NCBI RefSeq assembly: GCF_025642975.1
Contig: NZ_JANZKJ010000001.1
Coordinates: 310,001 to 374,000, forward strand
DNA: 64,000 bases
Origin: Pseudomonas sp. RIT-PI-S
GTDB taxonomy: Bacteria; Pseudomonadota; Gammaproteobacteria; Pseudomonadales; Pseudomonadaceae
Direction: 5' to 3'
The position numbers and the translations under genes are program-made. Shown here piece after piece: positions 1 to 8,047 of the stretch; positions within the stretch are counted from its first letter, which is position 1; each line of letters opens with the position of its first letter. The notes below the pieces were generated by a model. The model searched no databases. It saw only the letters and a program-made list of their open reading frames with translations, and had not been told where the DNA came from.

Positions 1-304
1 GCCCAGTGGTCGAACCGCCCCCGATGGCCACCGCGCAGTCCGCGCCCAGTTGGCGCGCCACTTCACGCGCTTCGCGCGCCGTTTCGATGGGCACGTGCAT
101 CACGGCCTTGGGGAAAATCCCGGCAGCGCGATCTCCAAGCAACCGGGCGATGTGCTCGGCCTGGGCGTGTTGCTCGGGCGTGCACAACACCAGCGCCCGC
201 TTGGCACCGAGACGGTCGATTTCCGCTTCCAAGTGTTGCAGCGAGCCTTTGCCAAAGATGACGCGTGCCGGCTGGCCGTTATAGATGAACGCTGGCGTTG
301 CCAT
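1..304 (-). CDS. Maleylacetate reductase, N-terminal part (cut by window edge)
   Basis: This is the first 101 codons of an iron-type alcohol dehydrogenase; the rest lies outside the window. The family member meant here reduces maleylacetate to 3-oxoadipate with NAD(P)H, the step after hydroxyquinol ring cleavage. The N-terminus FIYNGQPARVIFGKGSL and the glycine-rich nucleotide-binding AIGGGSTTG are typical of maleylacetate reductases. The ATG at 304 follows a good AGGAGA ribosome site. It lies 93 nt downstream of the dioxygenase-like gene on the same strand, probably one operon. The context (a hydroxyquinol dioxygenase gene 3.6 kb away) supports this reading over another Fe-alcohol dehydrogenase. 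Confidence 0.85.
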   Translation of the reverse strand, partial: MATPAFIYNGQPARVIFGKGSLQHLEAEIDRLGAKRALVLCTPEQHAQAEHIARLLGDRAAGIFPKAVMHVPIETAREAREVARQLGADCAVAIGGGSTTG

Positions 305-397
305 GGGGCTGTTCTCCTGAGGTTGAAGCGGAGGAAGAGGCTCTGGGTTGTACCGAAGACGTATTCATGGGGCTTCGCAGCGGGAACGTCACTGCGC

Positions 398-1237
398 TCA
401 GGCCGCGGTGCTGCTGGCCAGAACAAAGTCGAACGCCAGGGTGTAAAACGCGGCGGCCGCCGGCGCCCCTGCCACGTTAGTACCTGCCGGGTGCAATACC
501 CAGTCGGCCACCAGCGATGAGCGCACGCCGAACACGGCATCCGAGTCCAGGTAGGGGTCGCCTTCGCGGAACACCTGCGTGGTCACGCGTTGGTAACCCG
601 GTGCACTGACGGTGAACTCCAGGTGTGCCGGGCGCCAAGCATGGCGGTTGAGCGCTGCCAGCAGCTCGCTGACCGGGCCGTTCTCCGCCACGCACTGGCT
701 GCGGGGCGCCGCCACACAAAAGTGGTACTGGCCGCGATCATCAGCCTGCAGCAGCGCATGGCGTGAGCCTTGGCCCTGCTCGGCGGGCACGTTCACTTCG
801 ATAGAGGCATACGCTATCGGTGCGCCCTGGGCATCTCGCACGGCGCCTTGCACGTACGCCTTGCTGCCTTCCTGGCCGGGGCTGAGGTCCGCGCCCAGGT
901 CGTGCATCACCGCGGGTTCAGTGACGCCTGGCTGGAATGCCGCCGCCTCGGTGCACTCGGACGGCTTATCGTCGCTCTGGGCCAGCACCAAGGTAGATAC
1001 CCCCAACACGTGCGAAAGCAACGCGAACTCCTGGCGTTGCGGCGAACAGGCCTTGCCGACCTGGCTCAGGAACTCGATACCCCGGTGCCATTCGGTTTCG
1101 GTCAGCCTGATGTCCCGGGCAAAACCATGCAGGTGTTGAACGAGGCTGGTCATGACTTCACACAGGCGCGCATCCGCTGTATTGCGATTGTTCGCCAGCA
1201 CCGCTTGGGTAATGGTCGTTTCGTCCAAATTGCGCAT
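398..1237 (-). CDS. Intradiol dioxygenase-like protein lacking most iron ligands
   Basis: A 279-aa homologue of hydroxyquinol/catechol 1,2-dioxygenase, with the N-terminal helical dimerisation region (about 1-100) and the beta-sandwich (about 110-270). Aligned without gaps to the canonical enzyme at 3938-4834 over the C-terminal half, the second ligand Tyr (Y203 there) is Q181 here. The His-x-His pair (H227/H229) is H205/E207. The segment holding the first Tyr (Y168 there) is shortened and has no equivalent. Only one of four ligands is left, so iron-dependent ring cleavage is unlikely. The frame is open and has a good site (GGAG, 5 nt before ATG), so it looks maintained rather than decayed. 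It heads an operon with maleylacetate reductase, divergent from the LysR gene. Its role is unknown; it could be a partner subunit, a ligand binder or a different enzyme. Confidence 0.85.
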   Translation of the reverse strand: MRNLDETTITQAVLANNRNTADARLCEVMTSLVQHLHGFARDIRLTETEWHRGIEFLSQVGKACSPQRQEFALLSHVLGVSTLVLAQSDDKPSECTEAAAFQPGVTEPAVMHDLGADLSPGQEGSKAYVQGAVRDAQGAPIAYASIEVNVPAEQGQGSRHALLQADDRGQYHFCVAAPRSQCVAENGPVSELLAALNRHAWRPAHLEFTVSAPGYQRVTTQVFREGDPYLDSDAVFGVRSSLVADWVLHPAGTNVAGAPAAAAFYTLAFDFVLASSTAA

Positions 1238-1375
1238 CTGAGCTCCTCTGAAACTCCTGCGGGCCTATGGCGCAGCGCTTGCCCAGGCAGTGTCGGCAGC
1301 GCTGCCGTGCAGGCCCTGTTGGCGCACGTTATAGTTCCGAAAAGTGTAAGAAAAGGCCGTTCGCGGAATTCTTTA

Positions 1376-1389
1376 TTTCATATATGAAA
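1376..1389. promoter_or_regulatory. Perfect palindrome in the divergent regulator/operon intergenic region
   Basis: TTTCATATATGAAA is a perfect 14-bp palindrome, AT-rich in a GC-rich setting, 20 bp before the LysR start and about 140 bp before the divergent dioxygenase-like gene. It is a candidate operator for autoregulation by the LysR protein. No binding data can be read from sequence. Confidence 0.45.
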
Positions 1390-1409
1390 AAGTAGGAAGG
1401 GGGTGCACC

Positions 1410-2324
1410 TTGGATCGGCTTACCGAACTGGAACTGTTTGTGCTTACTGCAGAGGTAGGGACGTTAAGCAAGGCCGCGGAACTGCTGGGGTTGTCCAATG
1501 CCGCGGCAAGCCGCCACCTGGTGGCGCTGGAGCAACGGCTGAACACGCGGCTTATCGACCGCAACACGCGGCGCCTGGCGCTGACCAATTCTGGGCATCA
1601 GTTCTACACCAGTTGCAAAAGCCTTTTGGGTGAACTCAAAGAAGCCGAAGCCTCTTTGAGCGAGTCCTTGGTGCAGCCGGTGGGCACGCTCACCATCACA
1701 TCGTCTATTTCGTTTTGCATGCTGCATATCGCGCCGTTGATCCCCGCGTTTCGCAAACAGTACCCGCACATCACGGTCAAGGTGCTAGGCGAGAACCGCT
1801 ACTTCGAGATCATCGACAGCGAGATCGATCTGGCGATCAGAACACGAGAGTACGAACCCGATTCGAATATCACCATCCGCCGCCTGGCTGAAACACGCCG
1901 TGTGCTCGCAGCGTCGCCCGGCTACCTGCAACGCATGGGTACGCCTAAAACGATCGAGGACCTGGCCCGGCATGACCTGCTGATCTACAGCCATGCCAAC
2001 CAGCCGCGGGTGATGCGCTTTACCAAGGGCCAGGAAGAGATTGCGCTCAAGGTAGATCCCATCCTTGAAACCAACGACGGGCAGATCGTGCGCGCAGCGG
2101 CCTTGGCGGGCGGAGGCATCCTGGTGCAGCCCAAGTACATCATCAACACGGACCTGGTCGCCGGGCGGCTGATCCCGGTGCTGGATGACTGGGACCTCCC
2201 GCGCCTGACCATCAACATGGCGTTCCAGAGCCGGCGCTACATGCCGGCCAAGCTGCGGGTGTTCATCGACTTCCTCTTGGCCGACTTCGCCCGGCACGAC
2301 TACGAACGCCACTGGACGCGCTAG
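1410..2324 (+). CDS. LysR-type transcriptional regulator of the catabolic locus
   Basis: A 304-aa LysR regulator: winged helix-turn-helix at residues 1-60 (LSKAAELLGLSNAAASRHL), then a periplasmic-binding-protein-like effector domain from about 90. The best start is TTG at 1410, preceded by the strong site AGGAAGGGGG; it gives the usual LysR N-terminus (MDRLTELELF). It sits between the leftward dioxygenase-like/maleylacetate reductase genes and the rightward transport/catabolic operon, the usual position for the local activator. The inducer is unknown; for such loci it is usually the ring-cleavage substrate or product. Confidence 0.93.
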   Translation: MDRLTELELFVLTAEVGTLSKAAELLGLSNAAASRHLVALEQRLNTRLIDRNTRRLALTNSGHQFYTSCKSLLGELKEAEASLSESLVQPVGTLTITSSISFCMLHIAPLIPAFRKQYPHITVKVLGENRYFEIIDSEIDLAIRTREYEPDSNITIRRLAETRRVLAASPGYLQRMGTPKTIEDLARHDLLIYSHANQPRVMRFTKGQEEIALKVDPILETNDGQIVRAAALAGGGILVQPKYIINTDLVAGRLIPVLDDWDLPRLTINMAFQSRRYMPAKLRVFIDFLLADFARHDYERHWTR

Positions 2325-2328
2325 CGCA

Positions 2329-2377
2329 GTTTTCCACCAGCCGGAAAACACATTTGCCGTTTCAGCGTTTGTTTTCC
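2329..2377. repeat. Three-fold GTTTTCC/GGAAAAC repeat, candidate operator
   Basis: Upstream of the transporter gene, GTTTTCC (2329-2335) and GGAAAAC (2343-2349) form a perfect inverted repeat with a 7-bp spacer. TGTTTTCC (2370-2377) repeats the first arm and pairs with GGAAAACA (2343-2350). The repeats start right after the LysR stop codon and end 63 bp before the porter ATG. They are likely a binding site for the regulator of the rightward operon, or less likely the end signal of the LysR transcript. Confidence 0.45.
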
Positions 2378-2440
2378 AAATCAATCGCAGTAGTCTCACT
2401 TCCACTGAGCGTACCCATAACTTCAATAAAGGTTGACCTC

Positions 2441-3874
2441 ATGCCGAAGGACCAAACCGCCAGCCGCGCGTCGTCGAAAATTCTTTGGCGTATCGCGGTC
2501 ATCATCACCATGGGCTCGTTGGGGTTCGGGTACGACACCGGGGTCATTTCCGGCGCGCTGCCGTTCATGGCCCTCGATGCCAGCCAGGGAGGCTTGGGGC
2601 TCACACCTGTTTCCGAGGGCTTGGTGGCTTGTGCGTTGATCTTCGGCGGCGCCGTCGGCGCCCTTTTCGCAGGCCAACTCTCCGACCGCTACGGGCGCCT
2701 CGCCGTGCTCAAGGCCCTGGCGCTGCTGTTTGCCGTAGGTGCCCTGGGCACGGCAATGGCGCCTACGCTCTGGGCCATGGTCGCTACCCGCTTCGTGCTG
2801 GGGATCGCAGTAGGTGGTGCCTCCTCTACGGTCCCTGTGTTGATTGCCGAGCTGGCCGCGCCGCAGCATCGCGGCCGGTTGGTGTGCCAGAGCGAAGTGA
2901 TGGTGGTGTCGGGTCAATGCCTGGCCTACATCGCCAGCGCAGGCTTGGCGCACCTGTTCGACAGCCCATTCATTTGGCGCTACATGCTGGCGATCGCATT
3001 GATCCCGGCCGCCTTGCTGTATATCGGCATGCACTTCGTGCCCTCGTCGCCACGCTGGCTGGTGGCCAAGGGGCGAGTCGCAGAGGCCAAAACCACGCTG
3101 TCTGGCATCCGCGACTCCTCACGCGAAGTTGATCATGAGCTCAAGGAAATCATCGCCCAATGCGATGTGGAGCGGCGCCACGGCGGGCTGTTCAACATCC
3201 TCAAGGAGCCGTGGCTGCTCAAGCTGCTGGGCATCGGCATCGGCCTGGGTTTCGTGTTGCAGTTCACCGGGGTCAATGCGTTTGTGTATTACACGCCGAT
3301 GATCCTCAAGGAAACCGGCATGGGCACCAACGCGGCGCTGGTGGCCACCATCGGCAATGGCGTGGTGTCGGTGGTCGCTGCACTGATTGGCATGTGGGTG
3401 ATCAACCGCATCGGCCGGCGCACCATGCTGTTGATGGGCCTGATGGTGGTAGTGCTGGCGCAGGTATTTCTCGGTGTGGTGCTCAACTTCCTTCCGCATT
3501 CGCTGGCGCAGAGCTACCTGGCCCTGGGCGGCGTGCTGGTGTTCCTGTTCTTCATGCAGATGTGCATCGGCCCGGTTTATTGGCTGCTGATGTCCGAGCT
3601 GTTCCCTACGCGCGCCAGGGGCCTGATGAATGGCATCTCGGTAAGCGTGTTCTGGGTGTTCAACGCCATCGTTGCCTTCCTCTTCCCGGTGCTGCTGAGC
3701 GAACTGGGCGGCATGACCTTCTTCCTTTTCGCCGTCATCAATATCGGCTCGATCCTCTTCTGCCTATTGTGGCTGCCGGAAACCAAGGGCCTGACCTTGG
3801 AGCAGATCGAGCAGCACATGGAACAGCGCCTCGGCGGGCGCAAATGGCAAGGCAACGAAGCCCCGGCTTATTGA
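2441..3874 (+). CDS. MFS sugar porter (IolT/XylE-type proton symporter)
   Basis: A 477-aa twelve-helix major facilitator of the sugar porter family. Family motifs are present in order: GYDTGVISGAL in helix 1, DRYGRL after helix 2, an R-x3-G-x3-G motif in helix 4, SPRWL before the central loop, NRIGRR, a helix-10 segment PVYWLLMSELFPTRARG, and PETKG after helix 12. These porters import hexoses, pentoses or inositols by proton symport across the inner membrane. ATG 2441 was chosen over an upstream in-frame start because AAAGG precedes it and the family N-terminus begins here. It is the first gene of the rightward operon. Its substrate is inferred to be the polyol used by the locus. Confidence 0.9.
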   Translation: MPKDQTASRASSKILWRIAVIITMGSLGFGYDTGVISGALPFMALDASQGGLGLTPVSEGLVACALIFGGAVGALFAGQLSDRYGRLAVLKALALLFAVGALGTAMAPTLWAMVATRFVLGIAVGGASSTVPVLIAELAAPQHRGRLVCQSEVMVVSGQCLAYIASAGLAHLFDSPFIWRYMLAIALIPAALLYIGMHFVPSSPRWLVAKGRVAEAKTTLSGIRDSSREVDHELKEIIAQCDVERRHGGLFNILKEPWLLKLLGIGIGLGFVLQFTGVNAFVYYTPMILKETGMGTNAALVATIGNGVVSVVAALIGMWVINRIGRRTMLLMGLMVVVLAQVFLGVVLNFLPHSLAQSYLALGGVLVFLFFMQMCIGPVYWLLMSELFPTRARGLMNGISVSVFWVFNAIVAFLFPVLLSELGGMTFFLFAVINIGSILFCLLWLPETKGLTLEQIEQHMEQRLGGRKWQGNEAPAY

Positions 3875-3884
3875 ATCAGGCCCT

Positions 3885-3903
3885 GGCGCTGGGCATCAGC
3901 GCC
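3885..3903. repeat. Intercistronic hairpin
   Basis: GGCGCTG-GGCAT-CAGCGCC, a perfect 7-bp stem between the porter and dioxygenase genes. It lacks a T-run, so it is more likely an RNA-stability or processing element than a terminator. Confidence 0.4.
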
Positions 3904-3937
3904 GGCATTCAAGAATAAAAAGCGAGGAGATACAGCC

Positions 3938-4834
3938 ATGACTGCGCATCCGGAAATTGACACGCCCATTGGTGGCCTCTTCGAGGAAGAGCGCTCCGCC
4001 GAGATCGTCAACGCCCGCATCAGCGACACGGCAAACCCGCGGCTGCGCGAGGTGATGGCGGTGCTGACCCGGCACCTGCACGCGGCGATCAAGGAAATCG
4101 AACCTACCCATGAGGAGTGGTTCAAGGCGGTCGAATTCCTGACCCAGACCGGGCAGATGTGCACCGACTGGCGCCAGGAATACATTCTGCTGTCGGATGT
4201 GCTGGGGGCGACCATGCTGGTGGACGCGATCAACCATCGGCGGCCCCAGGGCGCCACGCCCAATACCATCCTCGGCCCTTTCTATGTGGCCGACGCCCCG
4301 CGCTACGAGAACGGCGCGAACATCTGCCTGGACGGCAAGGGCGAGCCGACCCTGGTCAGCGGGCGGGTGCTGGACACCAACGGCCGGCCCATCGCAGGCG
4401 CTACCCTGGACATCTGGCAGACCAACGACGATGGCTTCTACGACGTTCAGCAAAAAGGCGTACAGCCGGACTACAACCTGCGTGGGTTGTTCACCACCGA
4501 TGAGCACGGCTGCTATGCGTTTCGCACGGTCAAGCCGCGGCATTACCCGATTCCCGCCGATGGCCCGGTGGGCAAGCTGCTGGGGCAGCTGGGCCGCCAC
4601 CCCAACCGCGCCGCGCACCTGCACTTCATCGTGACCGCGCCGGGGTATGACCAGGTGATTACCCATATCTTCACGCCGGACTGCCCCTACCTGCACGAAG
4701 ACACGGTATTTGGCGTGAAGAAGGAACTGATCGCCGAATTCACCACGCAGACCGACGCGGCCTCGGCCCAGCGCTACGACCTGCAAGTGCCTTTTTTAGC
4801 GGTGAACTGGGACTTCGTGCTTGCCCCGGCCTGA
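3938..4834 (+). CDS. Hydroxyquinol 1,2-dioxygenase
   Basis: A 298-aa intradiol ring-cleavage dioxygenase that opens 1,2,4-trihydroxybenzene (hydroxyquinol) to maleylacetate using non-haem Fe(III) and O2. The N-terminal helical dimerisation domain (1-100) is followed by the beta-sandwich core with LGPFYV at 112-117. All four iron ligands are present: Y168 (in GFYDV), Y203 (in RHYPIP), H227 and H229 (in AAHLHF). Overall form fits hydroxyquinol dioxygenases better than catechol or chlorocatechol enzymes, and maleylacetate reductase, the next enzyme, is in the same locus. The ATG follows GCGAGGAG. Compare the ligand-poor paralogue at 398-1237. Confidence 0.92.
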   Translation: MTAHPEIDTPIGGLFEEERSAEIVNARISDTANPRLREVMAVLTRHLHAAIKEIEPTHEEWFKAVEFLTQTGQMCTDWRQEYILLSDVLGATMLVDAINHRRPQGATPNTILGPFYVADAPRYENGANICLDGKGEPTLVSGRVLDTNGRPIAGATLDIWQTNDDGFYDVQQKGVQPDYNLRGLFTTDEHGCYAFRTVKPRHYPIPADGPVGKLLGQLGRHPNRAAHLHFIVTAPGYDQVITHIFTPDCPYLHEDTVFGVKKELIAEFTTQTDAASAQRYDLQVPFLAVNWDFVLAPA

Positions 4835-4877
4835 TCCTCCGACCCCTTTGACTTCCGCCACCTGAAAAGTGATCGTC

Positions 4878-5750
4878 ATGCCCGATAAAAGTGTTGAGCT
4901 ACTTGCCGCGTACTGGACCCTTGCCGGTGACACTTACCCCGGCGCGCCGAGCGAAATCAGCTCGTTCACGCTGCAGGCACGGGCGGAGGCGGCGGCCCGG
5001 GCCGGCTGGCGCGGAATGGGCCTGGTGCACGCCGACCTGGCACATAACGTTGCTACGTTGGGGATCTCCACGGTGCGCAATATCTTCAAGGACAACGGCA
5101 TCAAGCACCTTGAAGTGGAGTTCCTGGTGGACTGGCACCTAGATGGCGCTCGCCGCGCAGCGTCCGACAAGATGCGCGACGAGTTGCTCGAAGTGGCGGG
5201 GGAGCTTGGCGCCCGCAGCCTCAAGGTCGCCGGCGGATTGTTCGAAGAAGGCCCGCCCGATGTACCGCGCATGCGCGATGCATTCGCCGTGTTATGCGAC
5301 CGCGCGCGGCCCTTTGGCGTGAACGTGGTGATTGAGTTCCTGCCGTTTTCCAGTGTGAACACCATCGACCGGGCCCTTGCCGTGACCGAGAACGTGCGCC
5401 CGAACGGCGGCTTGCTGATCGATACCTGGCACGTAGCGCGAGGCGGCATGAGCTTCGATGAGATCGCCAAGATCCCGCTCGAGCTGATCAAGTCCATCGA
5501 ACTGGACGACGCCAACCATGCCATCGTCGAGTCCCTGTTCAACGACTCCACCCACCACCGCAAGTGCTGCGGCGAGGGCGAGCTGGATGTGCCGGGTTTT
5601 ATCCAGCAGGTGGTCGATGTGGGGTATCGCGGGCCATGGGGCGTGGAGCTGATCAGCGCCGAGCTGCGCAAGCTGCCGCTGGAGGTGGCCGCCAAGCGAG
5701 CCTTCGACACCACCATCGCGCAATTCGAGAACGTGAATTTCAACGCTTGA
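4878..5750 (+). CDS. Sugar phosphate isomerase/epimerase-family TIM barrel, possible keto-polyol dehydratase
   Basis: A 290-aa xylose-isomerase-like TIM barrel. Likely metal ligands lie at the usual strand ends: Glu in VVIEFLPF, Asp-x-x-His in IDTWH, the segment IELDDANH, and Glu in GVELISAE. The family includes inosose dehydratase (IolE), 3-dehydroshikimate dehydratase, which aromatises its substrate, and 3-keto-glycoside lyases. Between an inositol-dehydrogenase-like gene and a hydroxyquinol dioxygenase, a dehydration role on a keto-cyclitol is the best guess, but the exact reaction is not shown. ATG 4878 is preferred over GTG 4869. It lies 43 nt after the dioxygenase. Confidence 0.8.
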   Translation: MPDKSVELLAAYWTLAGDTYPGAPSEISSFTLQARAEAAARAGWRGMGLVHADLAHNVATLGISTVRNIFKDNGIKHLEVEFLVDWHLDGARRAASDKMRDELLEVAGELGARSLKVAGGLFEEGPPDVPRMRDAFAVLCDRARPFGVNVVIEFLPFSSVNTIDRALAVTENVRPNGGLLIDTWHVARGGMSFDEIAKIPLELIKSIELDDANHAIVESLFNDSTHHRKCCGEGELDVPGFIQQVVDVGYRGPWGVELISAELRKLPLEVAAKRAFDTTIAQFENVNFNA

Positions 5751-5808
5751 TGCTGCCCAAGCGACCTCGTTTGAAAACAACTAACAACAAGTCAGAGGAG
5801 CAATAACC

Positions 5809-6804
5809 ATGGTAGGTATCGCAGTGCTCGGCGCCGGCCGTATCGGCAAGATCCACGCCGCCAACGTGGCGGCCAGCAAGTTCGCCAGGCTAGTGGTGGT
5901 GGCCGACCCGTTCGCCGAAGCCGCCGCCACGCTGGCCGATGAGCTCGGCGCGCAAGCCATGACTGACTGTGAAGCGGCCATCGACCGCCCTGATGTCGAC
6001 GCCATCGTGATCGGCACGCCCACCCACACGCATATCCAGTTGATGCTGCATGCCGTGCGCCAGGGCAAGGCCGTGCTGTGCGAGAAGCCCATCGACCTGG
6101 ACATGGCCAAGAGCCTGGCCGCAGTGGAGGAAGTCGAGCGGCTGAATGGCCGCGTAATGCTGGCCTTCAACCGCCGCTTCGAAACCACCTTCGCCCAGAT
6201 GCGCGCGGCCATCGACGCCGGGGACATCGGCGAAGTGCGCCAGGTGATCATCAGCAGCCGCGATCCGGGGCTGGCCCCGGAGGGCTACATCGAGCATTCG
6301 GGCGGGATCTTCCGCGACATGACCATCCACGACCTGGACATCGGCCGTTGGCTGCTGGGCGAAGAGCCGGTGGAGCTGACCGCCATCGGCAGCCGGCTGA
6401 TCGATGCGGCGATGATGGAAAAATACGACGACTACGATACGGCGATGGTGCAGATGCAAACCGGCTCGGGCAAGCAGTGCCATATCAACAACTGCCGCCA
6501 GGCGGTGTATGGGTACGACCAGCGCATCGAAGTGTTCGGCTCCAAGGGCATGCTGCAGATGGACAACCTGCGGCCCACCACCCTTCGGCGCTGGAGCCAG
6601 GACGCCACTGACGCCCGCGAGCCGTTGCTCAATTTCTTCCTCGAGCGTTACCAGCAAGCCTACAAGGCCGAACTCGATGCCTACATCGATGCGCTGGTAA
6701 ACCACAAGCCCATGCCGACTACGGTGCAAGACGGCCTTCAGGCCCTGCGACTGGCGGACGCTGCGGTGGAATCGGTCAAGACCGGGCGCGCCGTCAGGCT
6801 CTGA
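5809..6804 (+). CDS. Inositol 2-dehydrogenase-like oxidoreductase (Gfo/Idh/MocA)
   Basis: A 331-aa NAD(P)-dependent dehydrogenase closely resembling IolG. The N-terminal Rossmann domain has GAGRIGKIH (8-16) and the EKP motif with the catalytic Lys in LCEKPID. The C-terminal domain has DMTIHDLDIGRW, carrying the Asp and His of the active site, and GYDQRIEVFGSKGML, which is characteristic of inositol dehydrogenases. The expected reaction is oxidation of a ring hydroxyl of myo-inositol or a related cyclitol or sugar to the ketone. The ribosome site GAGGAG is strong. No other iol catabolic genes (iolB, C, D, J) are nearby, so the product probably does not enter the classical inositol route here. 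Confidence 0.85.
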   Translation: MVGIAVLGAGRIGKIHAANVAASKFARLVVVADPFAEAAATLADELGAQAMTDCEAAIDRPDVDAIVIGTPTHTHIQLMLHAVRQGKAVLCEKPIDLDMAKSLAAVEEVERLNGRVMLAFNRRFETTFAQMRAAIDAGDIGEVRQVIISSRDPGLAPEGYIEHSGGIFRDMTIHDLDIGRWLLGEEPVELTAIGSRLIDAAMMEKYDDYDTAMVQMQTGSGKQCHINNCRQAVYGYDQRIEVFGSKGMLQMDNLRPTTLRRWSQDATDAREPLLNFFLERYQQAYKAELDAYIDALVNHKPMPTTVQDGLQALRLADAAVESVKTGRAVRL

Positions 6805-6852
6805 TGCACGCGCAATGCCCCGGATTCACGCATTTGAACACGGAGAATCATC

Positions 6853-7944
6853 ATGCCTTACCTGCTTGAGCGTGGTACCACCCTCGGCGTGGCGTGCCTG
6901 GGGATCACCCACCCGCACACCTCGGGGCGCGTCAAGGCCTTCCAGCGCATGGCCGACGTGCAATTCCACGGCGCCTACGATGACAGCCCGTTGCTGGAAC
7001 CCTTCTGCGATGCGCTGGGCTTGCAGGCCCGCAGCAAGGAAGAGATCCTCGCCGACCCCAACGTGCACGTGGTGCTGGTGCACCCCAAAAGCTACCTGAT
7101 GGCCGACTGGGCCATCGAAGCACTGGAGGCGGGCAAGGCAGTGCTGTGCGAGAAGCCGGCCGGCCGCGGGACGCAAGACACCGTTCGTATCGTGGAGGCG
7201 GTAGAGCGCACCGGCGGTTTGTTCCAGGTGGGGTACTGCTGGCGCTACGCGCCCTCTGTGGAAAAAATGCAGGAAGTGCTGAAAAGCGGCGAGATCGGCA
7301 AAGTGCTGCAGGTCCGCGCCCATGCCGGTTGCTCCCACGACGAAGCCGACACCAACCATATGAAGCAGCCGGGCGACCGCGGCGGTGCGTTCTATGTGAT
7401 CGGCTGCCATACCATCGACCGGATCCTGCTGCACTTCGGAAAACCCAAGTCGGTCAACGCGCGCATCACCAAGTTCGCCGGGCAGATGAGCGACTCTGCG
7501 CGCGAAGACGCCGTAGGTGCGGTGCTCAACTACGACGACAAACTGGTCACTATCGATTTTATGTCCTGGGACCCGATGCCCTGGACGGAAAGCTGGGACA
7601 TCACCGCCTACGGCACCCATGGGGTGATGCATTCCACGCCCATGCCGGCGTCCTACAAGCTCTACCACGATGGCAAGAACGGCCATCAGCAGGGCTGGAC
7701 GCACTGGAACGAAAACAGCTTTCCGGAGATATGGGCGGTGCGCAAAACCGTGTACTCCCCGGAAATCGCCGAGATCGGTAACCCGGTGTATTTCGACCGG
7801 GAGGCCGCGGCCTTCGTGAACTCGCTACGCACCGGCAGCCCCTCGACGGTGCCGGCCACCCAGGCCCACGACATCAACCTGATCCTCGAAGCGTTGTTCG
7901 AGTCCGCTGATGCCAATGGCCAGGAAGTCCACCTGGCGCGTTGA
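6853..7944 (+). CDS. Gfo/Idh/MocA-family oxidoreductase
   Basis: A 363-aa second dehydrogenase of the Gfo/Idh/MocA family, distant from its neighbour. The Rossmann part has a shortened dinucleotide motif (LGITHPHTSGR) in place of the usual GxGxxG, followed by LCEKPAGRG with the catalytic Lys. The C-terminal half has GGAFYVIGCHTIDRIL, giving the conserved Asp/His positions. The relaxed glycine motif suggests a changed cofactor fit. It may oxidise a second position, or reduce an intermediate, in the same pathway. It sits 48 nt after the IolG-like gene with a CGGAGA site. Confidence 0.82.
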   Translation: MPYLLERGTTLGVACLGITHPHTSGRVKAFQRMADVQFHGAYDDSPLLEPFCDALGLQARSKEEILADPNVHVVLVHPKSYLMADWAIEALEAGKAVLCEKPAGRGTQDTVRIVEAVERTGGLFQVGYCWRYAPSVEKMQEVLKSGEIGKVLQVRAHAGCSHDEADTNHMKQPGDRGGAFYVIGCHTIDRILLHFGKPKSVNARITKFAGQMSDSAREDAVGAVLNYDDKLVTIDFMSWDPMPWTESWDITAYGTHGVMHSTPMPASYKLYHDGKNGHQQGWTHWNENSFPEIWAVRKTVYSPEIAEIGNPVYFDREAAAFVNSLRTGSPSTVPATQAHDINLILEALFESADANGQEVHLAR

Positions 7945-7977
7945 ACCCCCGCTGTCGCGGTAAGCGAAACGACCTGC

Positions 7978-7999
7978 TCGGCCCTTGTTGAAGGGCCGA
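7978..7999. repeat. Intercistronic stem-loop before the binding-protein gene
   Basis: TCGGCCCTT-GTTG-AAGGGCCGA, a perfect 9-bp stem with a 4-nt loop in the 103-nt gap before the binding-protein gene, without a T-run. Such stems often protect the transcript end next to highly expressed binding-protein genes. Confidence 0.5.
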
Positions 8000-8047
8000 A
8001 CGGGACCTTGCATCCCCAGCAAAACACCACAACAAGAAGAGGGCGTT

